A stretch of 64,000 bases of DNA, from positions 40,659,187-40,723,186 of the forward strand of contig NC_088301.1 of the NCBI RefSeq assembly GCF_032854445.1. The letters are read 5' to 3'. Below, piece after piece: positions 31,376 to 64,000 of the stretch (its first letter is position 1; the number at the start of each line of letters is the position of its first letter). A model generated the notes under the pieces. That model saw only the letters and a list, made by a program, of their open reading frames with translations. It was not told where the DNA came from and made no database searches. The translations under genes were made by a program, and so were the position numbers. The DNA comes from Liolophura sinensis (taxonomy: Eukaryota; Mollusca; Polyplacophora; Chitonida; Chitonidae).

Positions 31376-32407
31376 AAATTGCTGGACTTTTTTTTTTTTT
31401 TACAATTTCATTTTTTTATTATACTCAGTGCATGTTGTGATTTTTTCGTTGCGTTTTCCCTTTAATCCCCCAACTGATATGTCATATAGATAGTTTATCT
31501 CGTCTCACACCTGAAACTAGTCTAAACAAGCCTTAGGCTTAACCATAGGCCTATGTGGTAATCAGCCTAAATAGTCCCTGATATAAAGACCATGACAAGC
31601 CGTACACGTTTATGCAGCTGTCTCGGTTCAGGTTTGCACTGGCTTGACCAGCGGCAACGATATGTATGTAGCCTATATCTGTGCATCCTATTTGTTCAAC
31701 AGGTCTTAGAGAGTATAAATGTTTTACAGTATAATAGGAAATAGTTTATTAATATTATATCTCGGATTTGTCCGGCTAAAAAAAAAACATTTCAGTGACT
31801 TTATCTTTCGGTATTTTATTTACACTATTAAATTATTATTTAAATGTAATAGTTTATTTTAATATTAGCATGGTTTCGAGTCAACAAAAGTTTAACTGCT
31901 TCAGCTGATTTCTATATGTAAATCAGCAGTACCAACCGTTATTCGTGACGTCAGTCTGCGATTGATTCCCACGAATCTCACCAGGGAGCGCTGCCGATCA
32001 GGTTATCCAGTAGATCGCGGTCGGCGTCTGCAAGTGTAAATCAATGCGCATTACTAGCACTTTGCTAAAATAGTCCCAAAGTAATCATGGAATTTAAATT
32101 ATTTTTTTTTCAAATGGAAAAAACTTTCATTGAGTAAATTTTCTTGAGTCGTTTTTACATTAAGAGTGGATATTTAATTATGCAGTCAAGACCTAACATG
32201 TGTAATTAGGACGCCGTTTGTGAAATATGTACTGGATTGTTCCGCTTTGGGCTCTTGTTTACCGTACTTTACCGAAAGCATACGAACGTTAATCGGAAGT
32301 TCCGATGTGTTTCAATGGTGGACGTCGAGACGAAGTGATCGAAAAATCAAAGAACGGATGTATGTCTTTTAGTTTTTCTCGTGATTTAGCTGCCTCGTGT
32401 CTGTAGT

Positions 32408-53264
<20,857 letters not shown>

Positions 53265-56200
53265 ATATCATTGGTCTCGGCAGTCACCAGCATTGGTCAC
53301 ATTATGTCATAAGGTTCCAGCAGCAAAGAGGGTCATTTCTGTTTCAAAGATGCCCGGTGTTGCAAAGCGTATGTGCAAATTCATCAGCACCATGAGGCAA
53401 CAAAGGTCATATGGTGTGATATCTTGTCTGCCCAGAAGAGATTTGGAGTGACTTTTCTAAGGAAATATTTTTAACTTTTGTCACCATTTTAAATTTTAGT
53501 GTGTTTTATCTGCACTCATTGATGGATGTGATGTGATTTATCAGCACTTAATTTGAATTTGAGAGTGGAAAGGATTCAGTGTGTATCATTATACACTTTT
53601 TGGAGAAAGGACAGAAGACCTCGGAATTAATGATTTTTTTAGTAACTATGGGGGATTTCAGTTCACATTTTTAAATGTCTCACCTTTTTGAGTCTGGAGT
53701 AGACTTCTATCTGGGTGGGCATGGGTGAGGGAATAGATTAGGTTGTTTTTATGCAATTTATTGTAAAAATAATTAAATGCAACGCAATTGAAAGTGCAAA
53801 CTCTTATCTGTCAACTCTGTTACTGCAAACAGTTCATACCCAGTAGTTCCATGATATATGATTGGAGAGGATATACGGACTGTAGAAATGGTAGGTATGG
53901 TTTGCAAGGTGTCACAAGATGTGTGCAGTCTATCTATATGCTTTTGGATGTATATTGATTGAGTGTGGTGTACATGTACATATTGGTACACAGCTCAGTT
54001 GTTATTTTGAAAAGTGTTTGTCTCTGTGATACATGGTACACAGTAACTCAGCTGTAGGCCTTAGCATAATGCATGCCATGGTTCTCCACAATACACAGGT
54101 CCCAAGGTAATTTATCACGACACATGATTGCATCCCTTGGTGCCTTGTGTTGTTGCTTTGAGGTACATAAATGAGAATTTTTGGACTTTACATATTTACT
54201 ATAAAATACTGTTATGAAAGTACATGTATCCAAAAAGCAAAAATTGTGAATTGATTATTTCAGGGGCTTCATATGTAATAAAGGACATATATAAAGAACA
54301 GCTGCCAAAAGCTAGTGATTTGAAATGTTAATGGTAAAGGATAGTGAAGATGTCTGCACCATCCTGCAAAGCAAGGACTTCATGGCACAAGGGGACATCA
54401 CTCTTTGCATCATGGAAGGCACTTATAGGCTAATGGCTGTGAAAAATCTACCTGAAAACATTTAAACTCCTGCTTCTTGTGATTTTCCTCTAATTCTGAC
54501 GTCTTAGATTTTGATTTTCATTCAGGAAGTAAAGGTTTGCACCACCATCTGTTGTCCTGTCATTACGTCAGTCAATCAGTCCGTCGCAAGTTTTCCAGAC
54601 CTGTTTTGTCAAAACTGTTCATTGCCCTGAATTCAGACTTGGTAAATGGCTTCACCATAACAAGTTACAGATCAAGTTCACGTTTCGGACCCCTATGTCA
54701 CTTTTGGAGGAAAGTTTTGCTGTTTTTGTGTAAATTTTTACTTGAAACATCAAATGGGCTCATATCAGTAGGGGACATATAATACTTACAGAATCAGCTG
54801 CAAAGACATTCATATTGTTTTCTAGTCTGAAAGGTGCAAGACACCAGCATATTATTCAAGGTGAACTGACTACAATAAAATTTCTCAAGTTATCACTAGT
54901 TGTGATTTAGCTATGTTTAATTACATTTAGACCCTCCGGAATCTTATTATTCAAGGTATGGCTGACAGATACAATCATATGGATATGGCTCACAGTCAAG
55001 GTTCTTAAGAAGAATTTTACTCCATTTTCTCATGATTTAGAATTTCTTATTGTTAAATAATTATTATTTTCTTATGCATTATACCAGAGCACATCTATTC
55101 TTAAGTTCCGTGGTAATATTGGGGTGGGGTGGGAAATTGTTTTTTGATGCAAAGGGGATTTTCATGGTTAAACATCAGTGGCATGACTGTCATTTGAATG
55201 TTCGTTTATGTAGCATTACTTAAATTATCTTATTATGTTTTCAGCTAAACTTTCAATTGTCTTGGCAAAGGATATTTCATATGACTGCTATATTTGTTTA
55301 AATCACACGCAGTACTTCTAAACCCCCAGGTAAAAGAAAAACTTAATTGTAATACCTGTCTGAGAATCAAATGCTTCTTGTCTTTCAAGCTGTTTTATCA
55401 AGTATATTTTTCCCAGGAAAGCTATGGCAAACTTAAACATAAAATTCATAGTCAGTGTTTCTAAATTCCATTTACCTGTATTCACAGAAATATGAAAGCA
55501 TCTGTACCTGTGGGAGTATATTTTTATTCGGGCAGCTTTGAGAAGATGCACTGCATATCACTTTTGGTCATCTGTTTTCATAGTGTAGGAAAACTGACTC
55601 ATTTGTTATTATTAGTTTTTTATTTACTAGTTGTTTTTTTTATGTTCATAATAGTATTATCTGCATTGCCTTCATATTTTCATTACATATCCACTCTTCA
55701 TGTAACACACATCACAGAAAAAAAATTAAAATCCTATGTTTTATAATTAAGAGTTGTATAGAAAAAAAGACCCAAATGTTACACAAAATGAACATTATTT
55801 TAAAAAAAAAATTGTCAAAGAAGTAATTTTTGTATTTTTAAATGGCTTAGTGTACTAATTTACAGAAATTTTTTTATCCTTGAGCTGTCTCGCATCTCTG
55901 TTTACATTCTCACTGTCTTTCATTACATCTACACTGCTACAAGCTTGAAGACACATCCAATGAAGAACTTGAGGTATTACCAGAAACAACTGTCCTTACA
56001 CCACATGTTTAACTTTGAATATTTTTTAAAGAAAGAAACTAAGAAAGACTAATTGTCAAATCTGTTATAGTTTGTTTTTGTTGAATTACACATATCAGAC
56101 CTATTTAAGACCTGCACTATTAAGAACAACTATGAACATTTATGTATGTTAATGCCCTACTAGGTTTTTTGTCTAAACGGAAGTGTGAGAATGGGCATCG

Positions 56201-57425
56201 AGCCGAAAGATATTTGTGAACAACATGTATGGCATGTATCCATGCAGCTTTATTTCCCAGTTAGTCTTTCAGTCACTATCACCCTATACATAGAGTGGGC
56301 TGTGCTAGCTGTGGGTGGGGTGTGTCTGTAGAAAACATGTGCTAATACATGTAACATCTGATGAACATTTTCTAGAGTTAATCCTTCAGAGAGGCTGGCA
56401 TTGAAAGTTATTTGACACATTCCTGCATTATTGTTGTTGCACAAAACCTTTTTATATATACATTGAATTTTTCATATGTCTGAACCATGCAAATTTACTT
56501 TTACATTTGAGATGTTTTTGGTAGTTAAGACATTCGTCATTCATCAATATATTGTCATGGAATATTTGCAATAAATTCCTTTCTTGGAGACATTCTGTCG
56601 TGAGAAATACAAGCCTTTTTACATTTTCTCAACTTTATCTCAACCATAATAGATTGGACCAATGCTGCAAAGTTGAGGACTAGATGATGCATAGTGTTCG
56701 TGGTATAGACATTTTTCTTTTTTAGAGTTCCTTATCAGCAGATATCAGTTCCTGAAGAGTTCTGCCAATGCATTTGTTCAGGCTAATGAGTTTATTTTAT
56801 TATTTTACACGATGCCGGTATGGTGTAGTTGGTATGTTCAAAATGTTCAACTGAAGACATCCATTCAGAAACTCATGTAACCTTGAAGATACCAGACATG
56901 AAAAGGACCAAAGAAGTCTTGTTAAAGGTTAACAAGGAATTATGGGAATGCCAAATTTGTCCCATGTACAAAAAAGCTGTGCCCATTTTGGTAATCTTAT
57001 CGTTTTCTATGATGCACAACAGTTCCAGTGGATATTGGTGCATATTTGCTGGTAAATAGTACTATTTACAAGCGCTACAACCGTACAGCAGATTAAGGCA
57101 TGTTTCTACTCAGCTCGGAATACTCTAGTTTTGGCCAGAATTTTCCCATTGACCTACAGATGACATCAATAATTCATTTAAATTGTCTTCTATATGTAAT
57201 ATACTACCATTTAGAGTTCATGTGATTGTTAAAAACATTAAGAATTAAACATGGATTTATTGTATTATTTAAATTTACGTTTTGTTACAGTTTTCGCTTT
57301 TAAGATCAAGAGAATTCCTTTAATGTTGGAAAGAATTTTGTATTCTGGTATATGACAATATTATTTTCATTTTTACCTCAGCAGCTTTTATCCAAAGGGT
57401 AGTTTATAGTTCCTGCTGTAGAATT
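53265..57425. other. CAMK1 3' flank, no further gene recognised
   Basis: Starts with the CAMK1 3' UTR of unknown length. Short open frames here have no family signature. AT-rich, with several TACATGTA octamers. Confidence 0.6.
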
Positions 57426-57519
57426 TATATACACATATATGTGTATATACATATACACATATATATATATGTGTGTGTGTATATATATGTATATATACGT
57501 ATATATGTATGTGTGTGTA

Positions 57520-57600
<81 letters not shown>

Positions 57601-57718
57601 ACACATATATGTATACATATATACATGTATACATATATATATACATACATATATGTATACATACATATATACATATAGATATATATACATATACATATTT
57701 ATATATATTAATTTACAC
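57426..57718. repeat. Compound (TA)n/(GT)n/(ATAC)n microsatellite
   Basis: About 290 bp of alternating purine-pyrimidine sequence: TACACATA and GTGTATA blocks, a pure TA core at 57531-57584, a GTGTGT block, then ATAC units. Produces artefactual YIYI frames on both strands. Confidence 0.97.
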
Positions 57719-60064
57719 ATATTCTGAAATTTTGCTATTGCGAATATGTCTTATTTTTAAACTCTTGTGTTTTGTACAATGAGTATTTATTGATGTCTCG
57801 TGTCATAATCCGGTAATCCTTTTGCCACTGTTACATGAAACTAAAAGTTCTGAAAAAGAATAGCAGTTGTTAAAGTTTATTATACCTCTTGCATTAAGTT
57901 ATGTGTTCAGAAGAAATAGTCTTGTTTTCATTGCGCTAAGAGAAAGTGGCTGTAGTCTTCTGTTAGGTATGTTTTATGGAGGACACCAGATAATAAAGAT
58001 TATTCTCATCTCTAATATTATTAGATGAAGTTAGATGTATATCTCAGATTTCCTCTTTTTGTGTTGTCAAATGAGGCCCAATAGCATTATGTTGGATATG
58101 TACGCCTCAGTATCATGTCGGGCACATCCTTTCCAGGATCATATTGGCAGCCACGTCAGCCAACATCTTGGCAGGCAAATGTGGACCCATATTGTATAGT
58201 CATTGCACATGGTGCCCAACATGTTTCCCAGCAAAAGTTGTCCTGTCTGCTGACGCTGTCAGTGTGTTGGGCGCATGCCTAGACACAAATGAATATTTCA
58301 TATTTTCCCCATCTATCTCTGGGGTTCCCGGTTGTGAAAATAAGTAAGCCATGTCCATGTTAAGTCCTGAATGTGTCTGCACTAATTCTCACTTTGTATA
58401 TGTTCTTAAATTTGCACCAGCTAAATCTATGATGGGACAGGCATTTTGGGGTCAGTTCGTCAAATATGGTCACTTCAAATATGTAAGTCTCTCAGGTCTA
58501 ATATGACCCAAATGCACAGAAAAAAAAACGAACCATATTGTGAATGACCTACAACCCACACCTACATGTAGCCGTGTGTCCGAAGTTGCACCACTGAATG
58601 TGTTTATAAATCAACCACGCTCCTATTAATAGGATTTAGCTTACGCGTGCTCAGAAATTTAAAAAAGAAAAAAAAACAAAAAACGACGGCACTGATGATT
58701 GGAGTGTGCCTGGTTATATTTGGACCTTATAGAAGTCGAGGACAGGTGGTTAAGAGAGATTGCATAGAGATTAGAAACTGTTACTGGTTAAGTGGACCCG
58801 TCAATTTATATTATGTAAAATGTTGTTAACTACATACAGTTGTGTTTTTAAAGTATTTAAGCCTATTTCTTAAAATTTGTGATGTTGAAGCGTTTTAAGC
58901 GATAAACTATGATGGAAGTGGGTCCGTATTGATTTTAAATTTGTATACTACAAATAAATCAAGAATCATTGAACACTGCTGAAGGTGTCCGGTGTTTTTC
59001 TGTATCCACTAATTGACAGCCCCCGCTGGCTGTCGTAGTAAATGTCATCGTGGTATTTCCTGTAAAATTTGACACCACACAACCCATCAGCTGTGGAGAA
59101 ATGGGTGCCAGCTTCGCTGAAAGCAGAATTCCTAGGCTCATTTAACCTGAGATTAGTGTTCACAAGTACTTTATTGATTATTGTACGAGCGCATTGATTT
59201 TCCTCACTATTTATACAATAAATTTGTCATCTTCAACCTCAAAAATATATAGGCTATAACTTTCGAGTGGTACGATGCAATACCACCACATGCACTTTTC
59301 TCTACAACATATCAAAAAATCAACCTGTCATGCCCACCATTTTTTTTTTTTTTTTTTTTGAGCTACGATTGCTGGCAGTGAAATAGCATTGTTATCTTGG
59401 TAATTTCCAGTGGTATAGAAAGTAGCACTGGCAAAAAAACTTTCAGTTCTATCCAAAAGAGACAAAATTCTTATATATTTTAACGAGGTGCAAAGTAGCA
59501 GTGCAGAAATTTATAGTGCAATTAACAACCTAAGCTATCTATGTCGCAGTATTAGCTGTTTCCCTGTCAAAGCGTACCCCATTGTAGTACGAAGCTCCAA
59601 CGCCCTGTTATGCTGTAATTATTTATTACGTGATAACGCCCTAATACGGCTGATTCATGACTTGTTGAGATCATGGACATGTCAAGTGCTATGTGATTGA
59701 GAAGTTTTTTTGTTATTTTTTCAAGGTCAGATTTGATAAGTTACATACTGTCGACTTCGACCTGCGATGAGATGATATTTTAGCAAGAAGAAAAAGCCGA
59801 CCCATACGTGGCCCCAAAATTATCGTCCAGTGGGAATTTTGGAATTATTAATTTAATGCTCAAGAGAAGAAAAAGAGTGCCTGGTTAATTGCAGATTGGG
59901 TTACTGTCGTGGAAGTCTAGTTTGTAAAATTTTTATCTTTGGTCTACTTCAATAATCCCAAATCCTCCATCGGTCCTGAGTTGGCAAAATACGAACACAC
60001 AAAGTTTAATAGTATATATATTTAAACAAGTTCATGACTGGAAGTTTGTACGGTTCCTGGCAGA
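57719..60064. other. Intergenic region, nothing recognised
   Basis: No exon-like conserved segment seen on either strand. A T-tract occurs at 59341-59359. Short open frames lack family signatures. Confidence 0.55.
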
Positions 60065-60282
60065 GGACGATGGCTTAGTCCTGAAACTCCAGTTTCCTTG
60101 GATCACAAACCCAATGACCTGCGAGGCTCTGAACAATTCGGTCGATGTGAGTTCAAGTCCAGCTCTTGCTGGCTTCTCCGATCGCACGTGGGAAGGTCTG
60201 TCAACAATTCACGGTTTCTTCCCACCATAATATGCCTGCCGTCGTATAAGTGAAATACTAAGTACGACGTAAAACACCCAAT
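60065..60282 (+). repeat. SINE family A copy
   Basis: B-box GTGAGTTCAAGTCCAGCTCT, CACGTGGGAAGGTCTG, TTCCCACCATAATATGCC and CGTCGTATAAGTGAAATA are recognisable. The tail is lost. Confidence 0.85.
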
Positions 60283-60420
60283 TCCCACAAAGCACATACA
60301 GTCAAAAACTCTTGCTAAATACAGACATTCATTTGCCAGTCATCAAGCAAAAGAGCGATGTCGGGTCAAGAAACGCAACACCAATTTTTAAACTCAAACG
60401 ACCAAAGCACTAAGACATTA

Positions 60421-60660
60421 ATTAGGGGCCTCCGTGGCGGATGGGATGAGGGCGACAAGACGGCGCAATGACCCAGGAAGTTCCCACCAATGCGGTCTCA
60501 AGTACATCTCATGCTGGATTCCTCCCCGGCCGTTCATGGGAAGGTTTGCCCTCGGGTTTTCCCGTGCTCTCCCACCATAATGCTGGCCGCCGTTGTATAA
60601 GTGAAATATTCATGTGTACGGCGTAAAATACAAATGAAATAAATAAATAAATAAATCATG
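60421..60660 (+). mobile_element. SINE family A, full length
   Basis: Starts near GGGGCCTCCGTGGCGGATGG (A-box region), CGCAATGACCCAGGA, GCCGTTCATGGGAAGG, CTCCCACCATAATGCTGGCC, CGTTGTATAAGTGAAATATT and five AAAT units. Flanked by a perfect 9-bp repeat AAGACATTA (60412-60420 and 60661-60669). Confidence 0.9.
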
Positions 60661-60873
60661 AAGACATTATGTGAAGTACGAAATTTGGACGAATTGATGC
60701 AAAGAACAACATCAGTTTTTAGCGATGAGGAGAGACGCAATGAATCTTCTAGGCAAATGAAATCATTATCCAAATCGTGTACCATGCCAGTTTATAAAAA
60801 ACATGTATCTCAGTTACGCATTGAATGCATCTGTTCATAAATCCAACGTAGTGGCTTATTCAGTGGAAGGCCA

Positions 60874-61118
60874 GTGACCAGGCCTCTGGGATGCTTAGTC
60901 CACCAGCAGTGACCAGGCCTCTGGGATGCTTAGTCCACCAGCACTGACCAGGCCTCTGGGATGCTTAGTCCACCAGCACTGACCAGGCCTCTGGGATGCT
61001 TAGTCCACCAGCAGTGACCAGGCCTCTGGGGTGCTTAGTCCACCAGCAGTGACCAGGCCTCTGGGATGCTTAGTCCACCAGCAGTGACCAGGCCTCTGGG
61101 ATGCTTAGTCCACCAGCA
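60874..61118. repeat. Minisatellite, seven units of 35 bp
   Basis: Seven head-to-tail copies of a 35-bp unit starting GTGACCAGGCCTCTGGGATG and ending GTCCACCAGCA; 7 x 35 = 245 bp exactly. Variation is limited to G/C at unit position 1 and one A-to-G in unit 5, so the array is young or homogenised. Confidence 0.98.
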
Positions 61119-61153
61119 GAATCTTGATTTATTCAGGAATCAATATAATTTGA

Positions 61154-61266
61154 GACGTGCAGCATAGAGAGTAAGACCACAATCACCGCGACAGTTAGAT
61201 AGGTGTCAAATGGTCACATGTAACCAGTGAAATACGATCTCTTGTCAATTTACCTCAGTCAGGCAA
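61154..61266 (+). repeat. Dispersed repeat family C copy
   Basis: GACGTGCAGCATAGAGAGTA ... GGTCACATGTAACCAGTGAA ... CAATTTACCTCAGTCAGG, in the same order as at 26.7 and 28.2 kb. Confidence 0.78.
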
Positions 61267-61304
61267 TACTGCTACAGTTCCTGTTACAAAAATGCATCGT
61301 CCTA

Positions 61305-61447
61305 CCAGAATAAAACATCGTCGTGATAGGAGCATCCAGCTATAATAAGATATCTTCATGGCAGTACCATCCTGCTACATTGAGATGTCAACATGGTAGG
61401 ACCATCCTGATACAAGAAGACGTCGGAGAAGATGTCGTGATAGGACA
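61305..61447. repeat. Degenerate tandem repeat of about 35 bp
   Basis: Four to five units with ACATCGTCGTGATAGGA-, GATGTCAACATGGTAGGACC- and ACCATCCTGATACAAGA-like parts, diverged from one another. Confidence 0.6.
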
Positions 61448-61473
61448 GAAATGACGCAGTTATGCAGCATAAC

Positions 61474-61617
61474 CTGGGCCCAGTTTCACAAAACGGCGTG
61501 CGACATTTTTTATCACACATTTGTCGTGCGACATTTTGTGCGTCACTATTACAGTACCATTTTTCCTACATGTGCGATTATAGTACATGTACGACATATT
61601 TGTGAAACTGGGCCCAG
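61474..61617. mobile_element. MITE with 19-bp perfect terminal inverted repeats
   Basis: CTGGGCCCAGTTTCACAAA at 61474-61492 and its exact reverse complement at 61599-61617; 144 bp in total with no coding frame. Internal GTGCGACATTT repeats. No certain target duplication, so the superfamily is open. Confidence 0.88.
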
Positions 61618-61699
61618 AGGTCCGGCTTGCTAGCCTGTGCCTTCAGATCAGGACGTTATGATGCCTGCAGGGCAAACAGTGTGTCACCCTTTTTCATAA

Positions 61700-61760
61700 A
61701 CCTGCCTTGTATAAATGAAATATTCGCTGATACGGAATGAACGCCAATGAAATATATGCA
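61700..61760 (+). repeat. SINE family A 3' fragment
   Basis: CCTTGTATAAATGAAATATT, then GATACGGAATGAACGCCAAT resemble the family's 3' end (CGTATAAGTGAAATATT...GTACGGCGTAAAACACCAAT). Confidence 0.6.
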
Positions 61761-62961
61761 ATTAATTTCTGGATGGTAATAGCATCGCGTAGATTTCAAC
61801 CATTCATCTACAGAGCCATTCATATACAGAAAGAATGATAATATATTCAGGACAGTCACCCAACTTAACTTTATCTAGTCAAATTTGACTCACCTGGCAA
61901 CAGCAAATGTATCTAAGGTAGGGAGCTTACCACCATGCGTAACACGTTTCAATGTTGACATAACCACGTGACTCCATCCATAAACGTATACAAATAATTT
62001 ATTCCCCATTTTGTGAGCAAATTCTAGCAACTAAACGACTTAATGATCGACACTTACAGCAGTTACGTAGAGCAAACGTGTTGCAATTAATGGAGTACGA
62101 CAACACCTACAAAAACTATCAAGGTTGTTTCAGTCACACGTAAAATAAAACATTTTACAGACTTGCCCATCGTGGCCAAATTTACGGTTTCCGAGAACAG
62201 CTTTGCCCAAGGGTTTCCTATTTACCTACGTTCCCAGATCCTTGTAGCGAGGCCCCCTCCTTGTGGAGGCAAGACGGACGCAGTTCAGCTGATGATATTA
62301 GTTATGGTCCGGAATCAGTTCCACGAATTTTAAACGTACGTCTTTCGCGTCAAAATTTCGTCAGCGTATGGACGATTGCCCATGGTGACGGGTTTTACAC
62401 AGAAAAATGTACGTAAAAAGGTTCATGAAACTTACACCATGGACCATCCCATATGCATGAAAGTAACAAATGCGGTGTGACATTATAATTTCCAACGACA
62501 TTTCATTATTATTTCAATGGATTAGATCATGACAAATACATCACAATAAGATATGAACGTGTTTACAATGTCTAATAGATGTCGAACACTAAAGCACAAT
62601 TATAACTACAAGTACCATGGTCTTCATGTCAGAGAACACAGAGTTAAAATCAAATGCTACTGGTACTAAAAATGTTTACACAACAATTCCCGTCGTAGAT
62701 ACGTTTCACACGAAAATATTGTATGGAATAAGTTTAAACTTAATTCTGCATGCATACGGCTGGTTTTTCCCAGATGCACACGGATGATGACTTTCTTTTT
62801 GTCCAGTTGCGTACAGTTCACTTGAAACTTCACATTACGTTTGCAAGTTAAAGTAGAGTTCAGATAATGACAGAGGCAAAGTGCTTTTGGAGGGGGAGCA
62901 TTTCGGAACTCACATCAGGGACTGTTGGCTAAAACACGTACACCATGGAACGAGCAGGATG
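61761..62961. other. Intergenic region, nothing recognised
   Basis: 1.2 kb downstream (in minus-strand direction) of the EF-hand sequence; the part next to 62961 is presumably its 3' UTR. No repeat or gene identified. Confidence 0.5.
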
Positions 62962-63650
62962 TCAGTCTAAAAGCTCCAGTAGGTGAGGCGCGAAGTATGT
63001 CGTTAGTGGGTTCGAGCGGTCATTGCCGAGAATGAAATTCACCCATCCGTAGACATACTCGTCACGGCTCAGCTTCCCGTCTTTGTTCGTGTCCATGCTG
63101 TCGAAAATCTTCTTCACGCATTCCTCGTCCGTGATACCGAAACATTTCAGGCCAACCACCATCTGGTCGCGTGATATGTAACCGGTTTGGTTGGCGTCCC
63201 GAAAACGTCAAGAAAGACGTCGACCATACGTTCTAAGCTTTCCAGTGCCAAGCGGCTGTTGTTCTCAATCAGTTCCCCAAAGGCCTCCACGTAAGTTTCT
63301 TCCGACGTCTTTTCACCTTTTTCCATGGACTCACTCATGGAACGGACCAGTGGCAGATGTTTCGAAGCGTCTTTCTTGGCTTCCTGTGCCGTGGTTTCAG
63401 TGTGTTCATTGAAGACCATTGACCATCCATTAATTAGCCAATCAGATATAGTCCTTTCTTCGGACTTCGTCTAACTTATGCTGCTTCACAAACCTCTCAG
63501 CTATGTCCTCGTAGTCTTCTTTCCCCAATGTACCCATTTTTCTTCACATTGATCAAACGAAAACCAAGTTTGGATTTTACCTGCCACAAAAGGCGTGAAT
63601 TTGATCTCTTCTGGTTTCAGACGTTTGGGAAGTGCATCGCTGGACGACAT
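62962..63650 (-). pseudogene. Sarcoplasmic calcium-binding protein-like (EF-hand), frameshifted
   Basis: Reads on the minus strand from ATG 63650-63648 (MSSSDALPKRLKPEEIKF) to TGA 62964-62962 (...FAPHLLELLD). EF-hand protein of the invertebrate SCP type, an intracellular Ca2+ buffer of muscle and neurons. Segments: FVAGKIQTWFSF; first loop NVKKNGYIG; EDYEDIAERFVKQH; GWSMVFNEHTE; a helical stretch to ERMVDVFLDVF; loop DANQTGYISRDQ; then canonical loop DTNKDGKLSRDE with YVYGWVNFILGND. No recognisable intron. The frame changes near 63550, 63525, 63450 and 63200; at the last site one base is missing between DVF and RDAN. The final 67 codons are open. Four shifts in 690 bp with otherwise good conservation fit either a processed pseudogene or a stretch of uncorrected indel errors. 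Family call good, status uncertain. Confidence 0.7.
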
Positions 63651-64000
63651 AGTGAGAACTACTGTTTACACAACGAAACAAACTGTCGGTTCGCCAAATG
63701 TATACGTTTGTAGTACAACGGTGTGGTGCTCTATTTATATGGTTGGCGACGCCCAATAGTGAAAAGTGGAGTATTAATTAAAGAGAGATGAGTGGTGATT
63801 ACTATTGATAAGGATTGTCCAATTAACCCAAGATAATCAGCCGACAGTATTATAAAGTGAATCAGTATAGTTAAGAGGCTCCGCCTCGATCGATATCAAA
63901 GTCGTAAGTGTTAACGAGCTCATGTTCCGAACACCTTCGATTAAATTGTCCATGTTCTACTTTTAAACAGGAAAACTGAAAACTCCAATTAGCGAAAAAG
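63651..64000. other. Upstream flank of the SCP-like sequence
   Basis: 350 bp to the window end. A TATA-like CTATTTATATGG (read on plus) lies near 63730-63741. No gene recognised. Confidence 0.4.

Larger units (their letters stand above)
24889..32407. other. Intergenic region between SOD-like pair and CAMK1
   Basis: No gene recognised. Holds a TA-flanked MITE (25306-25564), copies of repeat family C (26535-26600, 26711-26835, 28195-28312), SINE A (28623-28843) and SINE B (31261-31375). Open frames at 27404-27724 (minus, 106 codons) and 29001-29315 (plus, 104 codons) have no domain I can name. The last few hundred bases presumably contain the CAMK1 promoter and 5' UTR. Confidence 0.6.

Noticed and set aside
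56809-56840. Possible tRNA A-box (GGTATGGTGTAGTTGGTA)
   Set aside because: No matching B-box or cloverleaf downstream, and no SINE body.
57378-57782. Overlapping YIYI frames on both strands
   Set aside because: Translation of the TA/GT/ATAC microsatellite.

Overview
This is eukaryotic, metazoan DNA. The genes are split by GT-AG introns of roughly 0.4-6 kb, the sequence is AT-rich, and it carries tRNA-derived SINEs, MITEs and long dinucleotide microsatellites. The SINE families, the frequent octamer TACATGTA and a histidine-rich extracellular Cu/Zn-SOD-like protein of the cavortin/dominin/pernin kind point to a marine lophotrochozoan, most likely a bivalve mollusc. The species cannot be fixed from the sequence alone.

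Layout. (1) 894-4302 (+): the last five coding exons of a SENP8/DEN1 NEDD8-specific cysteine protease, with its 5' end outside the window. (2) 9627-15459 (-) and 18051-24888 (+): two paralogous, head-to-head, secreted, His-rich Cu/Zn-superoxide-dismutase-like genes, each with six coding exons. The minus-strand copy is intact at about 458 aa. The plus-strand copy has frameshifts and a changed metal ligand, so it is a pseudogene or a poorly assembled allele. The 2.6 kb between them holds both promoters, which share a conserved block around an E-box. (3) 24889-32407: no gene recognised; MITE, SINE and other dispersed repeats. (4) 32408-53264 (+): a complete 10-exon Ca2+/calmodulin-dependent protein kinase I (341 aa). 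Its introns hold a pogo-like element, two SINE families, tandem repeats and, in the last intron, a Crypton-type tyrosine-recombinase fragment between two hairpins. (5) 53265-62961: gene-poor, with microsatellite, SINEs, a 35-bp minisatellite and a MITE. (6) 62962-63650 (-): a sarcoplasmic calcium-binding (EF-hand) protein-like sequence with several frameshifts.

No operon or shared pathway joins the single genes. The one real gene cluster is the divergent SOD-like pair. The most unusual protein has about 80 histidines in three metal-binding regions around one SOD fold, and its N-terminal extension contains two short HxHxHExG..C units that resemble the SOD copper loop. All exon limits are by-eye calls from splice dinucleotides, reading phase and family conservation. 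No database search was possible.
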